This document shows positions 53,793 to 63,125 of a stretch of DNA of 64,000 bases, one piece after another (positions within the stretch are counted from its first letter, which is position 1; each line of letters begins with the position of its first letter). Made by a program: the position numbers and the translations under genes. This DNA comes from DASYLJ01 sp036009625 (GTDB lineage: Bacteria; Desulfobacterota; Binatia; DP-6). The notes under the pieces were generated by a model. The model ran no database searches. It was not told the origin of the DNA and was given only the letters and a program-made list of their open reading frames with translations. The stretch lies in contig DASYLJ010000083.1 of NCBI GenBank assembly GCA_036009625.1, positions 34,572 to 98,571 of the forward strand. The letters run 5' to 3'.

Positions 53793-54155
53793 TCAGCCGG
53801 CGGACTTCGGCCGCGTGTTGTAGCCGCGGGCGTCGTACGGCTGCAGACGATCGAGCCACAGCGATTCGAGGACGCGGAGATCGTCCGTGGGATCGTAGTC
53901 GGGCTGCTCCGGTACGCTGAGCTCGTCGAGGATCTCGAACGCGAAAGCTTCGGCGCCGAGCGTCGTCCAGTCGTGCTGCAGGGAGCGATTCTGATGGCCG
54001 CCCGTCTCGAGCTGGAGGCGGTTGCGGTTCAGGATCGAGGGCAGGTCACGGCTGACGCCGACGAACGAGCGGTCGTCGCGCGTGTTGTGCACGCGGTAGA
54101 CGCCCATCGGGCGGCGGGTCTCCTTGTACTGTCGGATGAGCGCCTTGCGGTCCAT
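53793..54155 (-). CDS. GIY-YIG nuclease family protein
   Basis: A 120-residue single-domain GIY-YIG protein: MGVYRVHN (GIY) and SFVGVSRDL (YIG), then LNRNRLQLETGGH, and Glu in VLESLWLDRLQPY at the catalytic Glu position, with the closing YNTRPKS as in UvrC-like solo nucleases. It may cut DNA, but such solo proteins are poorly studied. Convergent with the large secreted gene, 4 bases apart. No mobile-element genes adjoin it. Confidence 0.87.
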   Translation of the reverse strand: MDRKALIRQYKETRRPMGVYRVHNTRDDRSFVGVSRDLPSILNRNRLQLETGGHQNRSLQHDWTTLGAEAFAFEILDELSVPEQPDYDPTDDLRVLESLWLDRLQPYDARGYNTRPKSAG

Positions 54156-54200
54156 GACCCTTCTCTATGCCAGGAGGCGGCCACCCGCTAAGACCCCCCG

Positions 54201-55079
54201 ATGGACATCGGCCTGAACCTTCCGGTCATGGTCCCGGGTCTCGATCGCGATGGCCTCGAGGCCTGGTGCCGCGGCATCGACGCGGGTCCGTTCTCGACGC
54301 TCGCCGTCGGCGAGCGCATCAACTTCCCGAATCCGGAGATCACCGTCACGCTGGCTGCGGCTGCCGCATGGACCACGCGCGTGCGGCTCCTCTACAACGT
54401 GCTCGTGCTTCCCATGCACCCGGAGGTGCTGGCGGCGAAGCAGATCGCGACGCTCGACGTGCTGTCGAACGGTCGCGTCGTCCTGGGCGTCGGCGTCGGT
54501 GGACGCGAGGAGGACTACGCCGCCGTCGGTGCGGTGTGGGACAAGACGCGACTGCGCCGCATGGAGCGGCAGGTCGCGCGCATGCGTCGAGTGTGGGCGG
54601 GAGAGACGGTCGTTCCCGGGGCACTGCGTCCGGTCGAGCCGCTGCCGATCCAGCCGGGCGGGCCGCAGGTTCTGGCCGGTTCGATCTTTCCGCCCGCCAT
54701 AGCGCGGGCCGCACGCTGGGCCGACGGCATCGCCGGCTTCTCGTTCACCCTCGCACCGGAGGAGCTGGCGTTCGCATTCGGCACCGCGCGCGACGCCTGG
54801 CGCGACGCGGGTCGTGCGACGTCGCCGAAGCTCGTCACCGGCGCGTTCGTCGCACTCGGGCCGGACGCGCGTCCGCAGATGGACGCGTACCTGGCGCGCT
54901 ACCTGAACTTCATGGGCCCGGCGGCGAAGGGTGTCATCCGCCTCGTGCCGACGGTGGGTGCCGCCGCGGTGCGCGATGCCGTCGCTCGGGCGCGTGATGC
55001 TGGAGCGGACGAGCTGCTGATCGCACCGACGACGGCCGATCCCGACGAGCTGGCGCGTCTCGAGGACGTGCTGTTCTGA
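54201..55079 (+). CDS. LLM class (F420-dependent) oxidoreductase
   Basis: A 292-residue TIM-barrel oxidoreductase of the luciferase-like superfamily: DIGLNLPVMVPG start, LLYNVLVLPMHPEVLAAKQ and LGVGVGGREEDYAAVG motifs, and ARWADGIAGF strand. Cofactor is probably F420 (TIGR03619/MSMEG type) or FMN; the sequence alone does not fix it. It precedes an SDR gene in the same direction by 36 bases. Substrate unknown. Confidence 0.9.
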   Translation: MDIGLNLPVMVPGLDRDGLEAWCRGIDAGPFSTLAVGERINFPNPEITVTLAAAAAWTTRVRLLYNVLVLPMHPEVLAAKQIATLDVLSNGRVVLGVGVGGREEDYAAVGAVWDKTRLRRMERQVARMRRVWAGETVVPGALRPVEPLPIQPGGPQVLAGSIFPPAIARAARWADGIAGFSFTLAPEELAFAFGTARDAWRDAGRATSPKLVTGAFVALGPDARPQMDAYLARYLNFMGPAAKGVIRLVPTVGAAAVRDAVARARDAGADELLIAPTTADPDELARLEDVLF

Positions 55080-55115
55080 CTTGACGGGCAAGGGCGCGGT
55101 TCACTAGCTGAGCGC

Positions 55116-55969
55116 ATGCAGGATCTTCGAGGCAAGGTTGCCGTCGTCACCGGGGCGGCCAGCGGTATCGGCCGGGCGCTGGCGACACGGTTCGCGGGCG
55201 AGGGCATGCGGGTGGTGCTCGCCGACGTCGAGCAGACGCCGCTCGACGCCGCGTGCGCCGAGCTTGCGGCGCAGGGCCACGACGTGCGGGCCGTACGGAC
55301 CGACGTCTCGCGTGCGGACGACGTGCAGCGCCTCGCCGAGGCCACGCTCGACGCCTTCGGCAAGGTTCACGTCGTCTGCAACAACGCGGGGGTGTTCACG
55401 GGTGGTCGGTCGTGGCAGGCGCCGCTGTCGGACTACGAGTGGGTGCTCGGCGTCAACGTGTGGGGCGTGCTGCACGGCCTCCGTGCCTTCGTGCCGATCC
55501 TGTTGGCGCAGGGCGAGCCCGCGCACATCGTCAACACCGCGTCGATGGCGGGCGTCACGAGCGCGCCCATGGCGGCGGCGTACTACATGAGCAAGCACGC
55601 CGTGGTGGCGTTGTCGGAGTCGCTCTTCCACGAGCTCTCGCTCGAGAAGACACCGGTCGGCGTCTCGGTGCTCTGCCCCGAGATGGTGAGCACGGGCATC
55701 GCACGCTCCGATCGCAATCGTCCCGCCGCGCTCGAGCGTGGGGAGCTCGAGGACGACCCTGGCCGCGACATGGTCGAGGGCGCCATCAGGGAGCTCATCT
55801 ACCTGGGCGTGCCGCCGAGCGAGATCGCGGATCGAGTGCTCTCCGCGGTGCTCGAGAACCGCTTCTGGATCCTCTCGAAGGAGGGCGGCACCTGGCGCGC
55901 GTCGTGCGATGCCCGTCTCGAAGACATCAGGCTGGGGCGGAATCCGACGCTGAGCGTGACTGGGGCGAA

Positions 55970-55973
<4 letters not shown>
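55116..55973 (+). CDS. short-chain dehydrogenase/reductase
   Basis: A 285-residue classical SDR. TGAASGIGR (12-20) and the acidic Asp after VVLADVE suggest NAD(H) preference; NNAGVF, the Ser in NTASMAG and the Tyr/Lys pair in YYMSKHA complete the active site. The extended C-terminal region resembles SDRs acting on steroid or fatty-alcohol-like substrates. It follows the LLM gene and ends overlapping the convergent nucleotidyltransferase by 4 bases. Confidence 0.93.
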
Positions 55974-56757
<784 letters not shown>

Positions 56758-56761
<4 letters not shown>

Positions 56762-57165
56762 GAGGCGATCAGGAAGAATCCCGCCGACATGAGACCACAG
56801 AGGGGCGTGAACAACCACGTGTCCCAGGTGGCGAAGGGCGTGCCGCGGATGCGCTTGAAGGCGCCGGCGAGCCGGAAGTCGCCGACGGTGCGCGCGAGGA
56901 ACACGAGCCCGAGCAGCGCTGCGGCCAGCTGCACCATGAACGACGGGATCGGCAGGATGATGAGCCCTCCTCGCGCCAGCGCCACGACGGCTGCGCCCGC
57001 GAGACCCACGGCGACGAGGATGGTCGCCGTCCGCGACGGCGTGAACACTGGACGGCCATCGACCTCGGGGATGACGACGTTCGATCCGATGCGCGCCCCG
57101 CATGCCCAGGCCACGTGGAACAGCGAGAGCATCCCGAGGACGACGGCGAGCAGCCCGGCGATCAT
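56758..57165 (-). CDS. DUF3995-like four-helix membrane protein
   Basis: A 135-residue membrane protein with four predicted helices (about 2-20, 46-66, 72-92 and 115-133); the N-terminal LLSLFHVAWACGARIGSN-type segment and the PSRTATILVAVGL motif are typical of DUF3995. Cytoplasmic and periplasmic loops are short. Role unknown. Overlaps both neighbours by 4 bases within a four-gene minus-strand run. Confidence 0.85.
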
Positions 57166-57716
57166 CGTAGTGCTCCGCCGACGATGCGCGCCACGGCGGT
57201 CGTCGTCTCCGCGACCACGAGTCCACGTCTCGCCAGCTCGGAACGGTCGAGCCCGCCGACGGTCTCCCCATCGCATACACAGGCGACGATCGTGCGCGGC
57301 GCCCCTCGTGCCAGTGCGATCTCGAGCTCCGCGCGGGTGCCGCCGCTGCCGGGGAAGACGACCAGCGCGTGCGCGCTGCGGACGGTGATGTGGTTGCGGG
57401 AGTCGGGTCCCATCGGATCGTCGCCGCGGAGGTGCGTCATGATGGGCAGCTCGATCCAGCGGTTCGGATACGCGCTGCTCGCCCGCCCGTCGGGGATCAC
57501 GCCGATCGACAGGCCGTCGTGCGGCACGGAGCAGAAGCCGCGGCTGGTCGCCTCCATCACGCCGAGGCCCCCGCCGGTGAGGAGATGCCAGCCTGCCTCG
57601 GCGATCGCGCGGCCCACCGCGAACGGCCATGCGGCCTGTGCATCGCTGAGGGGGCTCCCCGAGCCGATGACGGTGACGACGGGGCGTACACGAACGTCAG
57701 GCATCGCCGCCGCCAT
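57162..57716 (-). CDS. LOG-fold (TIGR00725-like) protein
   Basis: A 184-residue Rossmann-like protein: VTVIGSGSP start, LLTGGGLGVMEATSRGF nucleotide loop and VVFPGSGGTRAELEIAL, the LOG/MoCo carrier-type signature. Relatives bind nucleotides or molybdenum cofactor. Two ATGs, 57716 and 57704, are possible; the second reduces overlap with the upstream SnoaL-like gene. Not closely similar to the long LOG protein at 24743. Confidence 0.88.
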   Translation of the reverse strand: MAAAMPDVRVRPVVTVIGSGSPLSDAQAAWPFAVGRAIAEAGWHLLTGGGLGVMEATSRGFCSVPHDGLSIGVIPDGRASSAYPNRWIELPIMTHLRGDDPMGPDSRNHITVRSAHALVVFPGSGGTRAELEIALARGAPRTIVACVCDGETVGGLDRSELARRGLVVAETTTAVARIVGGALR

Positions 57717-58065
57717 AGTGTGCGATGGAGCGCACGACCTTGCCGTCGGTGCCGAGCTCGACCAGCTCCGAGGCGAGACGTCCGTCGTGCCGCCGATAGT
57801 GGATGACCAGGCTCCGCATGCCGCGCAGCACGGCGACGAGCGCGAACCGCAGGTCGGGGCGACGGGCGAGCGCTTTCGTCCAGTAGGCGCCGATCGCGGC
57901 CTTTCCGACCAGCGTGCCAGAGGGCTCGCCCACGACCTCGACGATGATCGGCGAGGAGAACTCGAAGTCGTCGGCGTAGTGCGACAGGATGCGCGGCAGG
58001 TCGTGGCTGTTCCAGGCGGCGATCCACTCCGCGGCGAAGGCGTCGGCCGTGCGCTCGTCGATCAT
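57697..58065 (-). CDS. SnoaL-like/NTF2-fold protein
   Basis: A 122-residue NTF2-like protein: FAAEWIAAWNSHDLPRILSHY with the typical N-terminal helices and YADDFEFSSPI, then strands ending VVRSIAHYGGG. The fold covers isomerases, polyketide cyclases and binding proteins; none can be chosen here. ATG 58065 starts the first helix at the normal position. First gene of the run 58065-55970. Confidence 0.85.
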   Translation of the reverse strand: MIDERTADAFAAEWIAAWNSHDLPRILSHYADDFEFSSPIIVEVVGEPSGTLVGKAAIGAYWTKALARRPDLRFALVAVLRGMRSLVIHYRRHDGRLASELVELGTDGKVVRSIAHYGGGDA

Positions 58066-58236
58066 GACGACTCCATAGTGCCGCTGGCTGGCTGCATCCA
58101 GACTGCGACCAAAGTCCCGGTTCGTGCACGGCCGGCCCCCCATCGTCTGGGCACGTTGTCACCTCTTCCGGAGCCTTGACGCCGTCGCCTCGCGGAAAAG
58201 ACTGGAGCGCACGAGCAACGCGCGACCGCAAACGAT

Positions 58237-58241
58237 GGAGG
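58237..58241 (+). promoter_or_regulatory. ribosome binding site deciding the exported protein start
   Basis: GGAGG 5 bases before ATG 58247; it overlaps the alternative ATG at 58235, which is therefore unlikely to be used. Confidence 0.6.
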
Positions 58242-58246
58242 TGCCC

Positions 58247-58930
58247 ATGATGCCTATCACTCTAGCGGCGGCTGGACTGCTGTCCGGCCTGATCTCGGTC
58301 CAGACCAGCGTCACCACCTGGCTGGTCTTCGATCCCAGCTCCGAGAACCGCCTCGAGATCGACGCGCCCGCGGAGGCGGGCGGAGCAACGGGGACCCGCC
58401 TGGTCGGCGGCGTGCTCGCCACCCTCACCTTCGACGCGACCAAGGTGCTCCTCGATCAACCGCTGACGCTGGACGTGCGGATCGACGAGATCCGGATCGC
58501 GGGAGAGTCGTTCGCGGCGATCCCGACGCTTCCCGACCTGCAGACCGGGACGATCTGCGTGGTGGCCGATCCTGCCGAGGAGGGCACCGGCACGGTCACG
58601 GTGCCGCTGCTGCGTCAGCCACAGATCGACGCCGACATGCGAACCGTGACGTTCCTCACCTCTCCGACCCTGGGAGCCCTGTTCCCCGATGGGATTTCGT
58701 TGGCCGCGCACATCCGGGACGAGCTCGAGGTCGACCTGCGCGCCCTGCTGCTGAACCGATTCGCATCGGGACCGGTGGCCGTCGACACCGCGGCGCAGGG
58801 CGTGGTGCCCGCCGACCTGCCGCTTCTCGGGGGACAGCCGTTTCGTATCGAAGCGAAGATACTGAACTCGCTCCAGGCACCGCAGCATCCGCTGCTCGAC
58901 GAGTGCGCCGCCTTCCTCGGGGGCGGGTGA
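58247..58930 (+). CDS. exported hypothetical protein, 227 aa
   Basis: A probably exported beta-rich protein: a hydrophobic N terminus (MMPITLAAAGLLSGLISVQT) and alternating beta strands (TWLVFDPSSENRLEIDA; LTFDATKVLLDQPLTLDV), with a C-terminal LLDECAAFLGGG. GGAGG at 58237-58241 is spaced for ATG 58247, not for 58235. No family recognised. It lies alone between divergent genes. Confidence 0.75.
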   Translation: MMPITLAAAGLLSGLISVQTSVTTWLVFDPSSENRLEIDAPAEAGGATGTRLVGGVLATLTFDATKVLLDQPLTLDVRIDEIRIAGESFAAIPTLPDLQTGTICVVADPAEEGTGTVTVPLLRQPQIDADMRTVTFLTSPTLGALFPDGISLAAHIRDELEVDLRALLLNRFASGPVAVDTAAQGVVPADLPLLGGQPFRIEAKILNSLQAPQHPLLDECAAFLGGG

Positions 58931-59013
58931 GCGCTGGACGCTCTTCGCGCCCATTGCGTCCGCGACCGTCGCCGGGTGGACGTCCAAACCAACCCAGGTG
59001 TGCGCCTACGGTC

Positions 59014-59403
59014 ATGGACGAGCGACTCCCGACGTGGCTGCGCCGCGCGTTGTTCGCGACCGCGGTGATGAACCTCGTCGTTGGCGCGACCTTCGTCCCC
59101 GGCGCGGGGGCGTTGCGTGCGGCGGCAGGCATTCCCGTCGACGCGCATCCGTTCTACCTGCTCACGGTCGGCCTCTTCGTGTTCCTGTTCGGGCTCGTCT
59201 ACCTCTGGACCGCGGTGCGCAATCGGCCCGAGCCGCTGTTCATCGGCATGGCTGCCGCCGGGAAGATATCGTTCTTCGTCCTGCTGGTGTCGCTCTGGGC
59301 CGCGGGCGAGCTGCCGCTGCGCGCCCCGATGGTGGCCTCGGCCGACCTCGTCTTCGGCACGATGTTCCTCGCCTGGCTCCTCGGGCGCTCGCGGGTCGTG
59401 TGA
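59014..59403 (+). CDS. small membrane protein, 129 aa
   Basis: Four predicted transmembrane helices (about 11-30, 45-65, 78-98 and 108-125) in a 129-residue protein with no cytoplasmic domain. The final Arg/Val-rich tail is short. It lies next to a convergent histidine phosphatase gene, touching at 59403/59404. Family not recognised with certainty. Confidence 0.8.
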   Translation: MDERLPTWLRRALFATAVMNLVVGATFVPGAGALRAAAGIPVDAHPFYLLTVGLFVFLFGLVYLWTAVRNRPEPLFIGMAAAGKISFFVLLVSLWAAGELPLRAPMVASADLVFGTMFLAWLLGRSRVV

Positions 59404-59931
59404 TCAAGCGCGCGAGCGCACCGCCGACGTCGAGCCCGTCATCTGGACGTCGAACACGTGCGGATTCCGCAGCGTCACGAAAATGTCGAACGGATCGATG
59501 CCCTGCAGCGCGCCCAGCACGAGAGCGAGCAGCTTGCCGTGCGTGACGAGTGCTGGGACACCGTCGGCGCGCGCTGCGGCCTCACGTAGGGCTGCAAGGC
59601 CACGAGCCCTGGCTGCGTGCACGGATTCGACGCCGGCGGGGAGCGGGACGCTGCCCGTGAGGATGGGCCGGAGACCGTGGGGCCACTCGGCATCGGGGAG
59701 GCGCGGCAGCTGCCACTCTGCGAGTCGGGCGTCGATGTGCAGTTTCGTGTGGGCGGCGAGCGGTCCAGCCGTTTGCCGCGCACGGAGAAACGGGCTCGAC
59801 ACCATCTTCCCGATCGGTTCATCGGAGAGCGCCGCGGCCAGCGCCCGCGCCTGCGCGAGCCCTCGTCCCGTCAACGCGACGCCAGGTTCCTGGCCCGACG
59901 ATTCCGCATGTCGAATGAGAAGAACGCGCAC
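59404..59931 (-). CDS. histidine phosphatase family protein
   Basis: A 175-residue phosphatase with LIRHAESSGQ (phosphorylated His), SSPFLRARQTA, the catalytic-acid region LAEWQLP and THGKLLALVLG for the second His. GTG start at 59931. It is more divergent than the one at 25819, with a shorter middle. Substrate unknown. Confidence 0.9.
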   Translation of the reverse strand: MRVLLIRHAESSGQEPGVALTGRGLAQARALAAALSDEPIGKMVSSPFLRARQTAGPLAAHTKLHIDARLAEWQLPRLPDAEWPHGLRPILTGSVPLPAGVESVHAARARGLAALREAAARADGVPALVTHGKLLALVLGALQGIDPFDIFVTLRNPHVFDVQMTGSTSAVRSRA

Positions 59932-59952
59932 GTGCCGGTGGCTCCTGACGGC

Positions 59953-60276
59953 TCACCCGGCCGTGAAGCCCTCGACCACGTCGTAGAGATGGGCGTCGTT
60001 CGTCGCGATCGCCTTGATCGGCTTCATGTGTTCCGCGGCACGCGGATCCTTCAGCATGGCCTCGAAGTCTTCCGCGCGGCGCCACTGTGCGTAGTTCGTC
60101 ACGCGCGTGCCGTCCGCGCTCTTGTGGATGCTCGCGGAGACGAAACCGGGGATGTGACGCATGGTTTTCTGCGTCGCCTCGACGAGCAGGTCGACCAGCT
60201 TCTGCTGGTCGTCCGGGCTCACGGTGAAGACGTTGATCAACGTGGCGACGTCGTTGTCGCTGGCAATCTGCACCAT
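59953..60276 (-). CDS. antibiotic biosynthesis monooxygenase-like protein
   Basis: A 107-residue ferredoxin-like ABM-domain protein (INVFTVSPDDQQKLVDLL; GFVSASIHKSADGTRVTNYAQW). The family includes quinone-forming monooxygenases and stand-alone stress proteins. The sequence does not tell its substrate. Lies in a minus-strand run between a phosphatase and a VOC gene. Confidence 0.88.
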   Translation of the reverse strand: MVQIASDNDVATLINVFTVSPDDQQKLVDLLVEATQKTMRHIPGFVSASIHKSADGTRVTNYAQWRRAEDFEAMLKDPRAAEHMKPIKAIATNDAHLYDVVEGFTAG

Positions 60277-60329
60277 CGGGGCGGTCCTCCCGCGACCAGA
60301 TTTCCACGTCGCCGCGACGGCGCAAGCCC

Positions 60330-60704
60330 TCATTGCTCCTGCGTCAGCGACAGCAGATTTCCGTCCGGATCCTTGAACCACGCCACCCGCGCGCCGCTCG
60401 GCGACGCCCATACGCCATGCTGGTCCTGGTGCATGCCGCCGTAGCGCTCGAACGCCACACCCTTCGCGGTGAGTGCGACGACCTGTGCCCTGATGTCCGT
60501 CACCTTCCACCCGAGGACCGTGTGCGCCGCCGGCGTCAGCGCCTGCACCTTCGAGACCCGCAGGGTCACGCCGTGGACGTCGAATCGCAGCGCCGCCGGA
60601 TCGTCGCCGACGATCGGAAGCCCGAGCGTGCCGCCGTAGAACTTGCGCGCCTCGTCGGGTCGGGTGGTCGCCACGAAGGCCACGAGATCGGATGTACCCA
60701 GCAT
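60330..60704 (-). CDS. VOC/glyoxalase family protein
   Basis: A 124-residue VOC protein with two half-domains (LVAFVATTRPDEARKFYGG; ARVAWFKDPDGNLLSLTQ). The usual metal His near the start is replaced by a Phe/Val strand (SDLVAFVAT), while the C-terminal Asp-Pro-Asp-Gly-Asn motif is kept; metal binding is therefore doubtful. ATG 60704. Confidence 0.88.
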   Translation of the reverse strand: MLGTSDLVAFVATTRPDEARKFYGGTLGLPIVGDDPAALRFDVHGVTLRVSKVQALTPAAHTVLGWKVTDIRAQVVALTAKGVAFERYGGMHQDQHGVWASPSGARVAWFKDPDGNLLSLTQEQ

Positions 60705-60743
60705 CCTCCTTCGCTAGACCGACGCGGCAGCCCCGTCCAGGGG

Positions 60744-61391
60744 TCAGCGGGTGGTCTGCTCGCGAAAATAATTCCGCCAGCTCGCCGGCAGCGACGGGTG
60801 GTCGATCGCGCGCCGTATCAGCGTCGGATCCGGATCGTCGTCGTCGTAGAGACGGACGACGTCCATCACGCTCAGGCCGCGGTCGTCGCGCGCGATCTGC
60901 TCGATGGCGTCGCCGGCGCCCACGGTGCCCTCGCGGGTGACGCCGAGGTAGAAGCCGTTGCGACGGCTGCGGTGGAAGCGCTTCACCATGTCGGGGCGCT
61001 GGAAACGGATGCCGAGCTTGAAGCACGGCATGCGTGGCTGCGTGACGACGAGCTCGGCGTCTCCGATGCGGTAGCGGTCGCCGATGGCGACGGCGTCGTC
61101 GAGCAGACCCTCCGTCGTGAGGTTCTCACCGAAGGCGCCGAAGGGGAGCTCGACGCCGGGCAGCTCGCTGCGCCAGTAGGCGTAATGCTCGGACGGGTAG
61201 ACGTAGACGGCCTTGTCGGGTCCGCCGTGAACGGACAGGTCGGATTGCTCGTCGCCGTCGAGATTCAGACGGCCCACGTGCACGCGTCCCGTGACCGGTG
61301 TCTTGAAGATCGAGGTCCGGGTGGTGTGCCCACGCCATTCGACGTCGCGCGGACGCCCGACGCTGACCGCCAGGACCTTCGGTGGCACCAT
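60744..61391 (-). CDS. MOSC domain protein, YiiM-like
   Basis: A 215-residue MOSC protein: SIFKTPVTGRVHVGRLNLDGD and DLSVHGGPDKAVYVYPSEHY, then GAFGENLTTEGLL and the Cys in VTQPRMPCFKLGIR, the presumed molybdenum-cofactor ligand. YiiM-type proteins detoxify N-hydroxylated bases. ATG 61391 is preferred over an upstream start. Fits a stand-alone Moco reductase. Confidence 0.92.
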   Translation of the reverse strand: MVPPKVLAVSVGRPRDVEWRGHTTRTSIFKTPVTGRVHVGRLNLDGDEQSDLSVHGGPDKAVYVYPSEHYAYWRSELPGVELPFGAFGENLTTEGLLDDAVAIGDRYRIGDAELVVTQPRMPCFKLGIRFQRPDMVKRFHRSRRNGFYLGVTREGTVGAGDAIEQIARDDRGLSVMDVVRLYDDDDPDPTLIRRAIDHPSLPASWRNYFREQTTR

Positions 61392-61436
61392 GGAGCGACC
61401 GTACCCCCGTCGGCCGCCCACACAAACGCGGGACGG

Positions 61437-61871
61437 CTACTTCGCCGGCGGCGGCGTGCAGGGATACGTCTCGCGCAGGGCGGTGACGACGGACAGCGAG
61501 GCGGATTCCTTGGCGGCGGGCTCGAAGTCCTTCACGAAGCGGACGATCGCGAGGATCACGTCGCGCGAGGGGGTTCCCGCCGGGATGCAGAAGGGCTCGC
61601 CGGCGAGCGCCGCCCCGAGTGGTGGCGGCGGATCGATCTTCGCCTCCTTGAGCGACCAGCCGAGGAACAGCCGGTAGGTGCGCATGCCGGATCGGACCCC
61701 GTCGATGTACGCCGCGCACACGGGCGGGATCTCGCCCTTGGCTTCGCAGAGCTTCACCAGATCGGCGCCCGAGAGGCCCTCACGGAAATCCGCCCGACCG
61801 GGGGTGGCGTGCAGGCACACCGCGCCGAGGAATAGGGCCGCCACCACCCGCGCTGTCCACCGCGTCGACAT
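61437..61871 (-). CDS. Rap1a/Tai-like exported protein
   Basis: A 144-residue exported protein: signal peptide (RVVAALFLGAVCLHATPGRA) and a small Cys-containing helical domain (SGADLVKLCEAKGE; VCAAYIDGVRSG; EPFCIPAGTPSRDVIL) like the Rap1a/Tai family, in which some members are immunity proteins to T6SS effectors. Four Cys could form two disulfides. No effector gene is next to it. ATG 61871 starts the signal peptide. Confidence 0.78.
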   Translation of the reverse strand: MSTRWTARVVAALFLGAVCLHATPGRADFREGLSGADLVKLCEAKGEIPPVCAAYIDGVRSGMRTYRLFLGWSLKEAKIDPPPPLGAALAGEPFCIPAGTPSRDVILAIVRFVKDFEPAAKESASLSVVTALRETYPCTPPPAK

Positions 61872-61957
61872 CGAAGTCGCGTCGATACCGCTCATTGCTG
61901 CGGCGGGCAAGAACCGCCTTGACACCCCGCCCGCGCCCCTCCTACTCCGTCCCGATC

Positions 61958-63118
61958 ATGAAGCTGTTCATGTTCCACCTGATGCCGTGGGACCGTCTCC
62001 CCGACAGCCACGAGGGGTCGGCGTGGGTGACCTGCAGCAACGCCTACTACGATCCCGTCCACGGCGGGGAGCTGTACAACCGCTACATCGACGAGCTCGT
62101 CCGTGCCGAGACGCTCGGGTTCGATGGCGTGTGCGTGAACGAGCATCACGCCAACGCCTACGGCAACATGCCGTCGCCGAATCTGATCGCGTCGATCCTG
62201 GCGCGTCTCACCACGCGCGTGAAGATCGCCGTCGTCGGCAACGCGCTGCCGCTCTACAATCCGCCGACGCGCGTCGCCGAAGAGTTCGCGATGCTCGACT
62301 GCATCTCGGGTGGACGGCTCATCGCTGGTCTCGTCGTCGGTGGTGGCCCCGAGTACTACTCGAACGGGCTCAATCCCGCCGAGGCGCGCGGGCGCTTCAA
62401 CGAGGCCGTCGATCTCATCCTGCGCTGCTGGACCGAGCCGGGGCCGTTCGTCCACATGGGGCGCTACTACAAGATGCGCTACGTGAACCCGTGGCCGGTG
62501 CCGATCCAGAAGCCGCACCCGCCGGTGTGGATTCCCGGCGCGGGCAGCCTCGAGACCATGGAGTACGTCGCCAGACGACGCTGGGCGTACATGGGCATCC
62601 CGTACTTCCACCAGCGCGTCTTCCAGCGGAACTTCGACTACTTCCGCGAGGCATGTCTGAAGGAGGGCTACACCGCGTCGCCCGAACAGATGGGCTGGCT
62701 GGTCCCCGTCTACGTCGCCGAGACCGACGCCCAGGCGCGGCGCGAGTACGAGCCGCACCTCTGGCACTTCGCCCACAAGCTGCTGCCCGGCATCAACATC
62801 AGCCCGCCGGGCTACACGTCGGCGCGCTCGGTGATGAAGATCGCGGGGGCGTTCGGCGACTTCATGATGAACGTCACCACGTGGGAGCAGATCATCGAGG
62901 GCGGCTACGCCATCGTCGGCAGCCCGGCGACGGTGCGCGAGAAGATGACGGAGATGATCCGCACGCTTGGCGTCGGCAACGTGCTGGTGTTGCCGCAGCT
63001 CGCCACCCTGCCGGCCGATCTCACGCGGCGGAACCAGGAGCTGTTCGCCGCCGAGGTCATGCCCTACCTGCGACGTCACGCGACGATCGCCGAGGCCGCC
63101 GCGGCGCACGGCGCCTGA
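61958..63118 (+). CDS. LLM class flavin-dependent oxidoreductase
   Basis: A 386-residue luciferase-like monooxygenase/oxidoreductase: DGVCVNEHHANAYGNMPSP, RVKIAVVGNALPLYNPPTRVAEEFAML-type segment, and PPVWIPGAGSLETMEYVA. The NEHH motif is typical of the FMN bacterial-luciferase branch. It is followed 7 bases downstream by an alpha/beta hydrolase, a frequent pairing in ring or ketone degradation. Substrate unknown. Confidence 0.93.
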   Translation: MKLFMFHLMPWDRLPDSHEGSAWVTCSNAYYDPVHGGELYNRYIDELVRAETLGFDGVCVNEHHANAYGNMPSPNLIASILARLTTRVKIAVVGNALPLYNPPTRVAEEFAMLDCISGGRLIAGLVVGGGPEYYSNGLNPAEARGRFNEAVDLILRCWTEPGPFVHMGRYYKMRYVNPWPVPIQKPHPPVWIPGAGSLETMEYVARRRWAYMGIPYFHQRVFQRNFDYFREACLKEGYTASPEQMGWLVPVYVAETDAQARREYEPHLWHFAHKLLPGINISPPGYTSARSVMKIAGAFGDFMMNVTTWEQIIEGGYAIVGSPATVREKMTEMIRTLGVGNVLVLPQLATLPADLTRRNQELFAAEVMPYLRRHATIAEAAAAHGA

Positions 63119-63125
63119 GGTCACG

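Noticed and set aside
53793..54155. GIY-YIG protein as a homing endonuclease
   Set aside because: It is a solo domain with no DNA-binding extension, and it does not interrupt another gene or lie in an intron.
61437..61871. Rap1a/Tai-like protein as part of a toxin-immunity locus
   Set aside because: No T6SS effector, VgrG or toxin gene nearby; many family members are not immunity proteins.
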